This document shows positions 18,843 to 26,764 of a stretch of 64,000 nucleotides of DNA, in pieces. The stretch's first letter is position 1; each line of letters begins with the position of its first letter. This DNA comes from Hyphomicrobiales bacterium (GTDB lineage: Bacteria > Pseudomonadota > Alphaproteobacteria > Rhodospirillales > JACKKN01): the NCBI GenBank assembly GCA_024236415.1, contig JACKKN010000006.1, forward strand, positions 124,001 through 188,000. The letters are read 5' to 3'. Both the position numbers and the translations under genes were made by a program. Below the pieces are notes generated by a model. It was not told where the DNA came from and did no database searches. It saw only the letters and a list, made by a program, of their open reading frames with translations.

Positions 18843-18961
18843 CGTAATAACATAATTCCTTTCAGTGCCGTTTTCAACGGGTCGGCGCCGGCGGCGGCTT
18901 TCACCGCCGGGGCACGGAGGGCCGGGCAACGGCCATGGTTCTCCGGTTGCCCCCGTCCCTG

Positions 18962-19214
18962 GCCCACGGCTGTCCGGTTTACGCCGCGAGAATCGGACCG
19001 CAACCGTTGATCGCCGGGGAATTGAAGGGCGTCCGGCGGGTTGGAGACATGGATTCCCTGCCCATGCCGACTGCCAGGCGTGGATGGCCGGGTCAAGCCC
19101 GGCCATGACAAAAATCTAAACATTTCAGAAAGTTATGTCATGCCCGGACTTGATCCGGGCATCCACGACGGCGACGTTCGCCCGCCGACCATCCTCAACC
19201 GCACAGCCGTGGGC
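18962..19214. repeat. Long-spaced inverted repeat in the 517-base gap after the second TA module
   Basis: GCCCACGGCTGTCCGGTT at the left end recurs inverted at the right end with one mismatch out of 18. It encloses the pair of REP-like palindromes. A GGCGGGTTGGA direct repeat also occurs near 19036 and 19233. I find no gene between 18809 and 19325; the minus-strand frames here give the spurious PGLTRPST peptide typical of alphaproteobacterial repeats. Confidence 0.55.
19081..19165. repeat. Inverted pair of alphaproteobacterial REP-like palindromes
   Basis: Unit A is ATGGCCGGG-TCAAG-CCCGGCCAT (19084-19106) and unit B is ATGCCCGGA-CTTGA-TCCGGGCAT (19140-19162). Each is a 9-bp stem with a 5-base loop, the loops are complementary, and the flanks (TGGAT...ATGACA / TGTCAT...ATCCA) are inverted, so the two form one composite element. 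A degenerate third copy lies near 19213-19232. Confidence 0.75.
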
Positions 19215-19325
19215 TTGGCCCGGCCATCCACGCCGGCGGGTTGGAATGGGCTGGGATGCCGCGTGCCAAGCGCGGGCGGAACGGGACCGGGAGGGGAACC
19301 TCCCGTCGCGTCCGGCCTTGTCCCG

Positions 19326-20093
19326 TCAGTTCTTCAGGGACTCTTGGTAGAACCGGGTGCTGCCGGCGTCGCAGCCGCGCGAGGTGAAGTAGCCTTTCAC
19401 CTTGTCCTGGACCAGGGAGAAGATCTGGCCGTTCTTCCAGCAGATCCGGGAATAGATGTAGGCGATCTGGCTGCCGTCGGACAGGGCCGTCCGGGAGTTC
19501 GAGCCGACGATCAGGCTGCCGCCCACGCTCAGGGGGAGGGGCAGGGGCAGGGGCGCCGGCGGTTTGCCATGGGCCTCGATTTTCGCCACCAGGTCCTGGT
19601 GGGCGGCGTGATTGAAGACGCGGGCGACCGCGGTCACGACGCGGAAATCCTCGTTCCGGACCTTTTCCAGGAAGGTCCGGTCGGCGGCGGACTTGCCGTT
19701 GATCGCGTCGATCAGCGACCGGGTGTCCTCGGTCATCTCGACCACGATGGTGTAGGACCGCCGGTCCCGCTCCAAAACCGATCCGCTGGCGGCCGCCACC
19801 CTGGCCTGGGCCTCGCCGCCCAGTTGGGCGAAATCGCTTTCCAGCAGTTCGCCGACGCGAACCGGCGTCGGCGTCACGTCAAGCTGCCCGCGCCGTTCGA
19901 ACCCATGGGGGACGGGTTCGTAGCGCGCCCGGCCCCAGGCGCCGAACCGGGCCTCGAACGCGTCGGTCATGCGGAACTCGTGGCCGAGGATCTGGAGTGT
20001 CAGGGGACCCTGCTCCAGGGGCGCGGCGAGGGACGTGTGCGCCGACAGGAACAGCAACGCACCGGCAACGGGATGAATGATGGCGGTGTTCAT
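19326..20093 (-). CDS. Secreted protein of unknown function
   Basis: A 255-residue protein I do not recognise. The N-terminus MNTAIIHPVAGALLFLSAH with cleavage after SLA-A (about 25) is a signal peptide. The mature chain has a helical middle (about 85-165), then a low-complexity PAPLPLPLPLS stretch (about 180-190) that separates a C-terminal domain with two cysteines (SRICWKNGQ, SRGCDAG). The start is supported by GGAGGAG 9 bases upstream. It is a lone gene flanked on both sides by dispersed repeats, so it may be accessory DNA. Function unknown; no membrane segment beyond the signal. Confidence 0.65.
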   Translation of the reverse strand: MNTAIIHPVAGALLFLSAHTSLAAPLEQGPLTLQILGHEFRMTDAFEARFGAWGRARYEPVPHGFERRGQLDVTPTPVRVGELLESDFAQLGGEAQARVAAASGSVLERDRRSYTIVVEMTEDTRSLIDAINGKSAADRTFLEKVRNEDFRVVTAVARVFNHAAHQDLVAKIEAHGKPPAPLPLPLPLSVGGSLIVGSNSRTALSDGSQIAYIYSRICWKNGQIFSLVQDKVKGYFTSRGCDAGSTRFYQESLKN

Positions 20094-20663
20094 GGCGCAG
20101 GCTCCTCCCTCCATGCCCTTTCCGGGCGGGCTCCGCGGGCCCGGGCCGGCAGTGTACAGTATTTTCGCGCGTCAAACCTGCCTGCCGATCAATCTGGAGG
20201 TGCGGGACCCGGCCGATCCCCGCGCCGGGTCTCCCGGCGTTCCACGGCAAAGCCGCGGTCCCTTGAAACCGGGAAAAGCCAGACTATATTCCTTTCAGCT
20301 CTTTGCCATGGTGAATACGATTGATGCGCCCGGTCCGATCCGCGGGGATTGGCGGGCGTTGCGATGGACAGGGGTGTCCAGCCGTGCCCATCCGTGTTCC
20401 CTGTATCGGCGCTGCCCCCGGCGGGCGGCCCTCGCCTTTCGCGCCGCTCCCTCTCCCCGGGGGAGAGGGCAAAGGGCGCGGCGACGCCACCGCGTTCCCG
20501 CTCCCTGGAGGGAGAGGGGCAGGGTGAGGGGGAGCCGCCGGGTTGGAAAATGACGACGGCTGACGACTTTTATTCCCGCCGCAGGGCCGTTTTCCAGCGA
20601 TTTCAACCTGTTGGATGGACGACATCGGGGCCGCAACGGCCCTCGAAGCGGCCGAAACGGAAC
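20094..20663. other. Gene-free stretch between the secreted unknown and the HAD gene
   Basis: About 570 bases without a credible gene. Frames that stay open lack starts, ribosome sites or conserved-looking sequence. The stretch contains one composite repeat (20447-20531) and the leader of the upstream minus-strand gene; nothing else is recognisable. Confidence 0.55.
20447..20531. repeat. Dispersed CCCTCTCCC/GGGAGAGGG repeat
   Basis: The left unit CTCCCTCTCCCCGGG with GGGAGAGGG is a palindrome and the right unit CTCCCTGGAGGGAGAGGG is another, followed by CAGGGTGAGGGGG. This arrangement, which translates to spurious PLTLPLSL / PLPRGEG peptides, is a repeat common to intergenic regions of many proteobacteria. 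Confidence 0.65.
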
Positions 20664-20687
20664 AAAAAGGGGGGCCCGTGGGCCCCG
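20664..20687 (-). terminator. Intrinsic terminator of the rpmH-to-HAD operon
   Basis: On the minus strand a GGGGCCC / GGGCCCC hairpin is followed by CC and five T. It lies 18 bases after the HAD gene stop, the end of the long minus-strand operon. Confidence 0.8.
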
Positions 20688-20705
20688 GGGTCGTCAATGG
20701 CGGGG

Positions 20706-21410
20706 TCAGCCCACCAGGTCGCGCAGCCAGGTGGCCAGGTCGTCGGTCTGGTGGTGGATGTAGGCGGCCGGGTCGCCCTCGCGGCCGCCGCTCGACGCCC
20801 AGGGGCTGTCCGTGCGCACCCAGCAGGTGGTCATGCCGCGCTCGGCCGCCGGCGCCAGGTTGCGGGCGATGTCCTCGACCATGACGCAGGTGGCGCAGTC
20901 CAGGTCGAAGGTCTCGACCAGGCGGTCATAGGGCAGGGGGTCGGGCTTGGGAAGGTAGTCCGCCTGGTGGATGTCGAAGATGCCGTCGAAGTGGCGGGTC
21001 ACCCCCAGGCGCTCGGTGATGCGGTTGGCGTGGTCGACCGAGGCGTTGGTGAAGATCACCTTGCGCCCGGGCAGGGCACCGAGCGCCGCGTCCAGGTCCG
21101 GGTTCGGCGCCACCGGGGTGACGTCGATGTCGTGGACGTAGCGCAGGAACGGCTCGGGCGCCATGGCGTGCACGGTCATCATGCCGCGCAGGGTCGTGCC
21201 GTGCTCGTGGAAAAAGCCCTTCTGCACCCGGCGCGCCTCCACCGGGTCCAGGTCCAGGTATTCGGCGATGAACGCGGTCATGCGCCAGTCGATCTGGGTG
21301 AACACGTCGGTGGTGGCCGGATAGAGGGTGTTGTCCAGGTCGAACACCCAGGTGCTGACGGCGCCGGGGTCGAGGGCGCGCGCCACGCCCGGACGGCCGG
21401 TTTCGGGCAT
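20706..21410 (-). CDS. HAD-family pyrimidine 5'-nucleotidase
   Basis: A 234-residue HAD hydrolase of the SDT1/YjjG-like pyrimidine nucleotidase group. Motif I is FDLDNTLYPA (nucleophile Asp near 24), motif II TNAS, motif III Lys in YLPKPDP and motif IV MVEDIARNL. It would dephosphorylate nucleoside monophosphates in the cytosol. It is the last gene of the rpmH-rnpA-yidD-yidC-yihA-argB run and lies 20 bases after argB. The pairing argB-HAD nucleotidase is frequent in alphaproteobacteria. The start is the only ATG before motif I. Confidence 0.85.
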   Translation of the reverse strand: MPETGRPGVARALDPGAVSTWVFDLDNTLYPATTDVFTQIDWRMTAFIAEYLDLDPVEARRVQKGFFHEHGTTLRGMMTVHAMAPEPFLRYVHDIDVTPVAPNPDLDAALGALPGRKVIFTNASVDHANRITERLGVTRHFDGIFDIHQADYLPKPDPLPYDRLVETFDLDCATCVMVEDIARNLAPAAERGMTTCWVRTDSPWASSGGREGDPAAYIHHQTDDLATWLRDLVG

Positions 21411-21430
21411 GTCCCCGCCGCCCCCGCCGC

Positions 21431-22342
21431 TCACCGCGTGCGCTTGATCAGGGTGCCGGCGCCGTGCTCGGTGAACAGTTCCAGCAGCACCGCGTGGGGC
21501 ACCCGGCCGTCCAGGATCACGGCGCCGTCGGTGCCGTGCTTCAGGGCGTGCAGGCAGGTTTCCACCTTGGGGATCATGCCGCCCTGGATGGTGCCGTCTT
21601 CCATGGCCGCCTGGGCCTCGGCCGGGGTCATCTGCGGGATCAGCTTGCCGTCCTTGTCCTTGACCCCCTCGACGTCGGTCAGCAGCAACAGGCGGCTGGC
21701 CGCCACGGCGCCGGCCACGGCGCCGGCCACGGTGTCGGCGTTGATGTTCAGGGTCTCGCCGTTGGGGCCGACGCCGATGGGGGCGATCACGGGGATGATG
21801 TCGGACTCCTCGAAGTAGTCCAGGATATGCGGGCTGACCGCGCGCGGCTCGCCGACCAGGCCCAGGTCCAGGATGCGTTCGATGTTGCTTTCGGGGTCGC
21901 GCTTGGTGCGGCGCAGCTTGTCGGCGCGGATCAGGTTGGCGTCCTTGCCCGACAGGCCCACGGCCAAGCCCCCGGCCTCGTTGATGGCCGACACGATCTG
22001 CTTGTTGATGGAGCCCGACAGCACCATCTCGACCACGTCCACGGTCTGCTGGTCGGTGACGCGCAGGCCGTCGATGAACTGGCTCTGGATCTTCATCTTT
22101 TCCAGCATGGCGCCGATCTGCGGTCCGCCGCCGTGCACCACCACCGGGATCATGCCCACCTGGCGCAGCAGCACCACGTCGCGGGCGAACAGCTTGGCCA
22201 GGGATTCCTCGCCCATGGCGTGGCCGCCGTACTTGATGACGATGGTGCGCCCGGCATAGCGGCGCATGTAGGGCAGGGCCTCGGACAGGGTCCGCGCCTG
22301 TTGCAGCCATTGCTCGCGGGTCTTGGTTTCGCCGTTTTCCAT
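21431..22342 (-). CDS. argB: Acetylglutamate kinase
   Basis: Second enzyme of arginine synthesis: phosphorylates N-acetyl-L-glutamate with ATP. The 303-residue protein shows KYGGHAM (about 38-44), VVVHGGGPQIG (about 67-77), the NAG-binding loop and the C-terminal IPKVETCLHALKHG. The long N-terminal helix (residues 3-25) is typical of the hexameric, arginine-inhibited form, suggesting feedback control by arginine. It is transcribed with yihA 9 bases upstream. Confidence 0.95.
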   Translation of the reverse strand: MENGETKTREQWLQQARTLSEALPYMRRYAGRTIVIKYGGHAMGEESLAKLFARDVVLLRQVGMIPVVVHGGGPQIGAMLEKMKIQSQFIDGLRVTDQQTVDVVEMVLSGSINKQIVSAINEAGGLAVGLSGKDANLIRADKLRRTKRDPESNIERILDLGLVGEPRAVSPHILDYFEESDIIPVIAPIGVGPNGETLNINADTVAGAVAGAVAASRLLLLTDVEGVKDKDGKLIPQMTPAEAQAAMEDGTIQGGMIPKVETCLHALKHGTDGAVILDGRVPHAVLLELFTEHGAGTLIKRTR

Positions 22343-22351
22343 GGTCGGAAG

Positions 22352-23008
22352 CTACCCCCTTTCGGTGTCCAGCGCCAGGGCCGCCAGGGCGGCGCGCAGC
22401 TCGGCCACGCCGATGCCGTCGCGGGCCGAGGTGGCCATGATCTCGGGATGGGCGGCGACGTGGCCGGCGGCCTCGGCGGCGGTGGCCGCCACCAGGCCGG
22501 CCAGGGCCGCGGCGCCGATCTTGTCGGCCTTGGTCAGCACGATCTGGTACGAGACGGCGGCGCCGTCCAGCATCTCCATCACCTCGCGGTCCACCTTCTT
22601 CAGGCCGTGGCGGGCGTCCACCAGCAGGCACACCCGGCGCAGGGAGGCGCGGCCCTTGAGATAGGTGTTGACCAGGCGGGTCCAGCGCTCGACCAGGGGC
22701 TTGGGCGCCTGGGCGAAGCCGTAGCCGGGCAGGTCGGCCACCATCAGCCGGCGGCCCAGGTCGAAGAAGTTGATCTGCTGCGTGCGGCCCGGCGTGTTCG
22801 ACGTGCGGGCCAGGGCCTTGCGCCCGGTCAGGGCGTTGATCAGGCTGGACTTGCCGACGTTGGAGCGGCCGGCGAAGGCGACCTCGGGCAGGTCGTCGTC
22901 GGGAAGCTGCTTGAGCGACGCGGCGCCCAGCAGGAAGGTGCATTCGGCGGCGAACAGCAGGCGGCCGCGCTCCAGGGCATCGTCGGAAAATGCCGGGGTG
23001 CCGGACAT
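22352..23008 (-). CDS. yihA: Ribosome biogenesis GTPase YihA/YsxC (EngB)
   Basis: Essential-type GTPase acting in large-subunit assembly, 218 residues. G1 GRSNVGKSSLINAL near 47-60, G2 region SNTPGRTQ, G3 DLPGYG near 96, G4 TKAD and G5 TSA are all intact. It sits between yidC (25 bases upstream) and argB in the conserved alphaproteobacterial order. The ATG gives a normal N-terminal extension. Confidence 0.93.
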   Translation of the reverse strand: MSGTPAFSDDALERGRLLFAAECTFLLGAASLKQLPDDDLPEVAFAGRSNVGKSSLINALTGRKALARTSNTPGRTQQINFFDLGRRLMVADLPGYGFAQAPKPLVERWTRLVNTYLKGRASLRRVCLLVDARHGLKKVDREVMEMLDGAAVSYQIVLTKADKIGAAALAGLVAATAAEAAGHVAAHPEIMATSARDGIGVAELRAALAALALDTERG

Positions 23009-23033
23009 GGGCGCGCCTTCGCCGCCGCCGCGG

Positions 23034-24818
23034 CTACTTGACCCCCATGCGCATCATGATGACCTTCTGCTGCAGGATCGACAGGGTGTTGTTCCAGGCC
23101 CAGTAGATGACCAGCCCGGCCGGGAAGCGGGCCAGCAGGAAGGTGAACATGATCGGCATGAGCAGGAAGATCTTGGCCTGCACCGGGTCCGGCGGCTGCG
23201 GGTTCAGGCGCTGCTGCAGGAACATGGTGGCGCCCATGATCAGCGGCCAGATGCCGATCATCAGGAAGTCGGGCGGGGTGAAGGGGATCAGGCCGAACAG
23301 GTTGAAGACCGTGGTCGGGTCCGGCGCCGACAGGTCCTGGATCCAGCCGAAGAACGGCGCGTGGCGCATCTCGATGGTCACGAACAGGACCTTGTACAGG
23401 GCGAAGAACACGGGGATCTGCACCAGGATCGGCAGGCAGCCCGAGGCCGGGTTGGCCTTCTCCTTCTTGTAGAGCGCCATCATCTCCTGGTTCAGGCGCA
23501 CCTTGTCGTCGCCGAACCGCTCGCGCAGCTTGGTCATCTCGGGCTGCAGCTTGCGCATCTTGCTCATGGACACGTAGGACTTGTTGGCCAGCGGGAAGAA
23601 CGCCAGCTTGACCAGCACGGTCAGCACCAAGATCGAGATGCCCAGGTTGCCGATGTACTTGTGCAGGAACAGCAGGCCTAGGAACAGGGGCTTGGTCAGC
23701 CAGTAGAACCAGCCGAAGTCGATGGCCAGGTCGAAGTTGGCCACCTTCAGCTTCTCGGCATAGTCGTCCAGCAGATTCACTTCCTTGGCGCCGGCGAAGA
23801 AGTGATTCTCGGCCTGGCCCGACGCGCCGGCGGCGATGGTCACCCCGGGGCCCAGGTAGTCGGTCTGGTACTTGTCGGCCTTGTCCGGCGTGTTGTCGCG
23901 CTGGTGCACGAAGCGGGCCTTGATGGCCGCCGCCTGGTCGGGGATCAGGGCGGTCAGCCAGTACTTGTCGGTGATGCCGATCCAGCCGCCGGTGGAGGAC
24001 TTGGTGATGGTGCCCTCTTCCTTAAGGTCCTTGTAGTCGACCTCGTCCAGCACCTTGTCGAACACGCCCAGCAGGCCCTCGTGCAGGATGTAGAACCGGG
24101 TCACCTCGGGCGTGCCGTGGCGCGACACCAGGCCGAAGGGATAGAGGGTCACCGGCGCGGCGCCGTTGTTCACCACCTGCTGGGTGACCGTGAACATGTA
24201 ATTCTTGTCCACGGCGTAGATGCGCTTGAACACCAGGCCGTCGCCGTTGTCCCAGGTCAGGGTCACCGGCTGGCCGGGCTCCAGCCGCTCGCGGTCGGCG
24301 GTCCACAGGGTATCGGCGCCGGGCAGCTTGACCCCGCCGCCGGCGGCCGACCAGCCGAAGGTGGCATAGTAGGCGTGATCCGAGCCCAGCGGCGCCAGCA
24401 GCACGATCTCGGGGCTCTTGGGGTCCAGCTCCTCGCGGTAGTCGATCAGGGTCAGGTCGTCCAGGCGGCCGCCGCGCAGGGACACCGAGCCGTGCAGGCG
24501 CGGCGTGCTGATGCGCACCCGGGGATCGGCGGCCAGGGCGTCGGCGCGGCTCCTCACCGCCGCCACCGCCGCGCCCTCGGCGGCGCCGGGGGTGGGGATG
24601 GCGGCACTGCCGCCGGGCGCGGCGGGCGCCGCCGGCGTCCCCTCGGCGCCCGGCTGGGGCGCGCCCTGGGGCGTTCCCTGGGGCGCCCCCGGGGGCGTGG
24701 TCTGGGCCGTTTCCGTCCCCGGCTCGGGGGTCGGATACTTGATCGACATGTAGTACTGGAAGCCGAAGAGAATGGCGACCGACAGGACGATCGCCAGGAG
24801 CATGTTGCGGTTATCCAT
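23034..24818 (-). CDS. yidC: Membrane protein insertase YidC
   Basis: Inserts and folds inner-membrane proteins with or without SecYEG. The 594-residue protein has an N-terminal anchor (NMLLAIVLSVAILFGFQYY), a Pro/Ala/Gly-rich periplasmic linker (about 30-85), the periplasmic beta-supersandwich (about 95-345) and the conserved five-helix insertase core (FFYWLTKPLFLGL, NLGISILVLTVLVKLAFFPL, GCLPILVQIPVFFALYKVL, FGLIPFTPPDFLMIG, RFPAGLVIYWAWNNTLSILQQ). The conserved cytosolic-groove Arg appears in KLAFFPL's neighbourhood. The ATG is preferred to a GTG one codon earlier. It is fourth in the rpmH operon. Confidence 0.96.
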   Translation of the reverse strand: MDNRNMLLAIVLSVAILFGFQYYMSIKYPTPEPGTETAQTTPPGAPQGTPQGAPQPGAEGTPAAPAAPGGSAAIPTPGAAEGAAVAAVRSRADALAADPRVRISTPRLHGSVSLRGGRLDDLTLIDYREELDPKSPEIVLLAPLGSDHAYYATFGWSAAGGGVKLPGADTLWTADRERLEPGQPVTLTWDNGDGLVFKRIYAVDKNYMFTVTQQVVNNGAAPVTLYPFGLVSRHGTPEVTRFYILHEGLLGVFDKVLDEVDYKDLKEEGTITKSSTGGWIGITDKYWLTALIPDQAAAIKARFVHQRDNTPDKADKYQTDYLGPGVTIAAGASGQAENHFFAGAKEVNLLDDYAEKLKVANFDLAIDFGWFYWLTKPLFLGLLFLHKYIGNLGISILVLTVLVKLAFFPLANKSYVSMSKMRKLQPEMTKLRERFGDDKVRLNQEMMALYKKEKANPASGCLPILVQIPVFFALYKVLFVTIEMRHAPFFGWIQDLSAPDPTTVFNLFGLIPFTPPDFLMIGIWPLIMGATMFLQQRLNPQPPDPVQAKIFLLMPIMFTFLLARFPAGLVIYWAWNNTLSILQQKVIMMRMGVK

Positions 24819-24881
24819 CACGCGTTCCGAATTGCCTCCGCCGCGGCATGGCTCCGCCGCCCCAATCCCAAGGTGTCCCGT

Positions 24882-25154
24882 CTAGTGCGCATGGTGCCCG
24901 CACCCCCGGCCGTGGCCGTCCGGCGCCGCCTCGCCGCCCGGGACCGGGTCATAGCCCCAGCCGCCCCAGGGGTGGCACCGGGCCAGGCGCTTGACCGCCA
25001 GCCAGGTGCCGGCCAGGGCGCCGTGGCGGGCCACGGCCTCGAGGGCGTATTGCGAGCAGGTGGGCTGATAGCGGCAGGACCCGGGCAGCATGGGCGAGAT
25101 CAGGAGCTGGTAGCCCCGGATCGCGCCGCGCAGGATGTGGCTGGCCAGTTTCAT
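24882..25154 (-). CDS. yidD: Membrane protein insertion efficiency factor YidD
   Basis: A 90-residue membrane-associated helper of YidC. The family core YQLLISPMLPGSCRYQPTCSQYALEAVARHG and HPWGGWGYDPVP are intact, including the three conserved cysteines (the third in ARCHPWGG). An unusual His/Gly tail (GRGCGHHAH) follows. The ATG overlaps the rnpA stop by 4 bases (ATGA), indicating coupling. Conserved position between rnpA and yidC. Confidence 0.93.
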   Translation of the reverse strand: MKLASHILRGAIRGYQLLISPMLPGSCRYQPTCSQYALEAVARHGALAGTWLAVKRLARCHPWGGWGYDPVPGGEAAPDGHGRGCGHHAH

Positions 25155-25615
25155 GCGGCTCCCGGTCCCCTTTCGGCCCCGGCATTCCGGGGCCCGCCTT
25201 CCCTGGACCCGCCGGGCGCGCGGCCGCGCCGCTCCGGGTCGCCTTGATCGCCGCGCCGGGCCTTGACCCGCCGCAGCGCCGTTTCCAGGTCGCGGACCAA
25301 GTCCGCGAAGGGACGGGAGACGGTGGCCGCCCGCCCGATGAGCACGAAGTCGTACCCCGGTTTCGCCTGTTCCGCCAGCACCCGGTCGGCCGCCGCGCGC
25401 AGGCGCCGCCGCGCCCGGTTCCGCACCACAGCCTTGCCGACCTTCTTGCTGACCGTGAACCCCACCCGGACGGTGGAGTCCGGCAACCCCGGCGGGGATG
25501 CCCCTTCCCGGCGCCGGGCCTGCAGGACCAGGCCGGGGGTCGCCCATTTCCTCTTGGCGCCGGCGACGCGGAGGAATTCCGCGCGCCGTTTCAGGCGCGG
25601 GAGGGCGGGCGCCAT
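25151..25615 (-). CDS. rnpA: Ribonuclease P protein component
   Basis: Basic protein subunit of RNase P, 154 residues. The N-terminus LPRLKRRAEFLRVAGAKRKW and the RNR signature KVGKAVVRNRARRRLRAAA (about 62-80) are diagnostic. The C-terminus carries a 35-residue charged, Gly/Arg-rich extension (RRGDQGDPERRGRAPGGS) beyond the usual 115-120 residues, a feature seen in some alphaproteobacteria and likely disordered. It starts 7 bases after rpmH ends. Confidence 0.94.
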   Translation of the reverse strand: MAPALPRLKRRAEFLRVAGAKRKWATPGLVLQARRREGASPPGLPDSTVRVGFTVSKKVGKAVVRNRARRRLRAAADRVLAEQAKPGYDFVLIGRAATVSRPFADLVRDLETALRRVKARRGDQGDPERRGRAPGGSREGGPRNAGAERGPGAA

Positions 25616-25622
25616 GGCCGGA

Positions 25623-25757
25623 TCAGGCGGACAGGCGCTTGCGTCCCTTGGCGCGGCGGTCGGCCAGCACCCGACGGCCACCCACGGTTGCCATCCGGGC
25701 CCGGAAACCGTGCCGGCGCTTGCGGACGAGTTTACTCGGCTGATAGGTACGTTTCAC
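25623..25757 (-). CDS. rpmH: Ribosomal protein L34
   Basis: A 44-residue large-subunit ribosomal protein. The whole sequence is family-like: KRTYQPSKLVRKRRHGFRA then GRRVLADRRAKGRKRLSA. The start is GTG, with GGGAG 7 bases upstream. First gene of the operon, with a near-consensus promoter 31 bases upstream of the start. Confidence 0.96.
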   Translation of the reverse strand: MKRTYQPSKLVRKRRHGFRARMATVGGRRVLADRRAKGRKRLSA

Positions 25758-25787
25758 GGGTCCACTCCCAAGCTGAACAAGGCCCGC

Positions 25788-25816
25788 TGTATAAGGAGTC
25801 GGGCAGGGGAAGTCAA
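25788..25816 (-). promoter_or_regulatory. Sigma-70 promoter of the rpmH-rnpA-yidD-yidC operon
   Basis: TTGACT and TATACA on the minus strand with exactly 17 bases between. It is the best promoter match in the window, as expected for a ribosomal protein operon. Confidence 0.78.
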
Positions 25817-25985
25817 CGCCCGCGAGGCGCGGCGCCGGCCGCCGCGGACCGCGCCGAACGGACACAAATGAGTCACGAAATGGTGACCGTCCGCGAGCCG
25901 CGGCCCGGTTGCCGGGACGCGGCGGTCTGGCCTACCTTGGGAAACCCCGCGACCCGACGCGAAGAAGGGCGGTAGACTGCACACC

Positions 25986-26732
25986 ATGGACCGCGATCCG
26001 ACCACCGAGGCGGAGCTCGACGCCGGGCCCGACGGCGCCCCGTTCTCGCCCTGGCGCCTGCTGCCGGTGGCGGTGATCCTGGCCGGCCTGGCGGCGTTCT
26101 GGGCGCTGGGCGGCGGCGAGTACCTGTCCTTCGACGCCCTGCGCATGCACCGCGAGGACCTGCTGGCCTGGCGCGACATGCACCTGGTGCTGGCGGCCAC
26201 CACCTTCACCGTCGTCTACGCCCTGGCGGCGTCGTTCTCGCTGCCGGGCGCGGTGTGGCTGACCCTGGCCGGGGCGTTCCTGTTCGGCACCTGGCAGGCG
26301 GCCCTGTGCGTGGTGGTGGGGGCCACGGTGGGGGCGACGGCGGTGTTCCTGGCCGCCCGCTACGCCCTGGGCGACGTGCTGCGGCGCAAGGCCGGCCCGG
26401 CGATCCGCAAGATGGAGGACGGGTTCCGGGAAAACGCGCTCAGCTACATGCTGTTCCTGCGCCTGGTGCCGCTGTTCCCGTTCTGGCTGGTCAACCTGGT
26501 GCCGGCCTTCCTGGGCGTGCCCCTGGGCACCTATGTCCTGGGCACCTTCCTGGGCATCATCCCGGGCACGGTGGTCTACTGCCTGGTGGGCAACGGCCTG
26601 GGCGCGGTGTTCGACATGGGCGGCGAGCCGGACCTGTCCATCATCTTCAAGCCGCAGATCCTGGCCCCCATCGTCGGCCTGGCCGTTCTCTCCCTGGTTC
26701 CCATCGTCTATAAGAGGATGAAGCGGCGCTAA
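25986..26732 (+). CDS. TVP38/TMEM64 (DedA-like, VTT domain) membrane protein
   Basis: A 248-residue integral membrane protein. It has an N-terminal anchor (about 18-38), then the VTT/SNARE-associated core: ALAASFSLPGAVWLTLAGAFLFGTW, VVVGATVGATAVFLAARYALG, the basic loop and FLRLVPLFPFWLVNLVPAFLGVPLGTYVLGTFLGIIPGTVVY. Such proteins act as lipid scramblases or transporters; exact substrate is unknown. It is followed 32 bases later by an FAD disulfide oxidoreductase, a pairing (and sometimes a fusion) that recurs in bacteria and implies a joint role. A TAGACT hexamer 7 bases before the ATG may give a leaderless mRNA. Confidence 0.85.
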   Translation: MDRDPTTEAELDAGPDGAPFSPWRLLPVAVILAGLAAFWALGGGEYLSFDALRMHREDLLAWRDMHLVLAATTFTVVYALAASFSLPGAVWLTLAGAFLFGTWQAALCVVVGATVGATAVFLAARYALGDVLRRKAGPAIRKMEDGFRENALSYMLFLRLVPLFPFWLVNLVPAFLGVPLGTYVLGTFLGIIPGTVVYCLVGNGLGAVFDMGGEPDLSIIFKPQILAPIVGLAVLSLVPIVYKRMKRR

Positions 26733-26764
26733 GCGGCCGCCGGGGAATGGGCCATGATCCGCAC

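Noticed and set aside
18809..19325. CRISPR-like array in the repeat-rich gap
   Set aside because: Repeats are palindromic, inverted, few and unevenly spaced; no cas genes are present.
20706..22943. Long minus-strand frame joining the HAD gene with sequence antisense to or out of frame with argB and yihA
   Set aside because: argB and yihA are complete and conserved in their own frame; only the HAD portion from 21410 is a gene.
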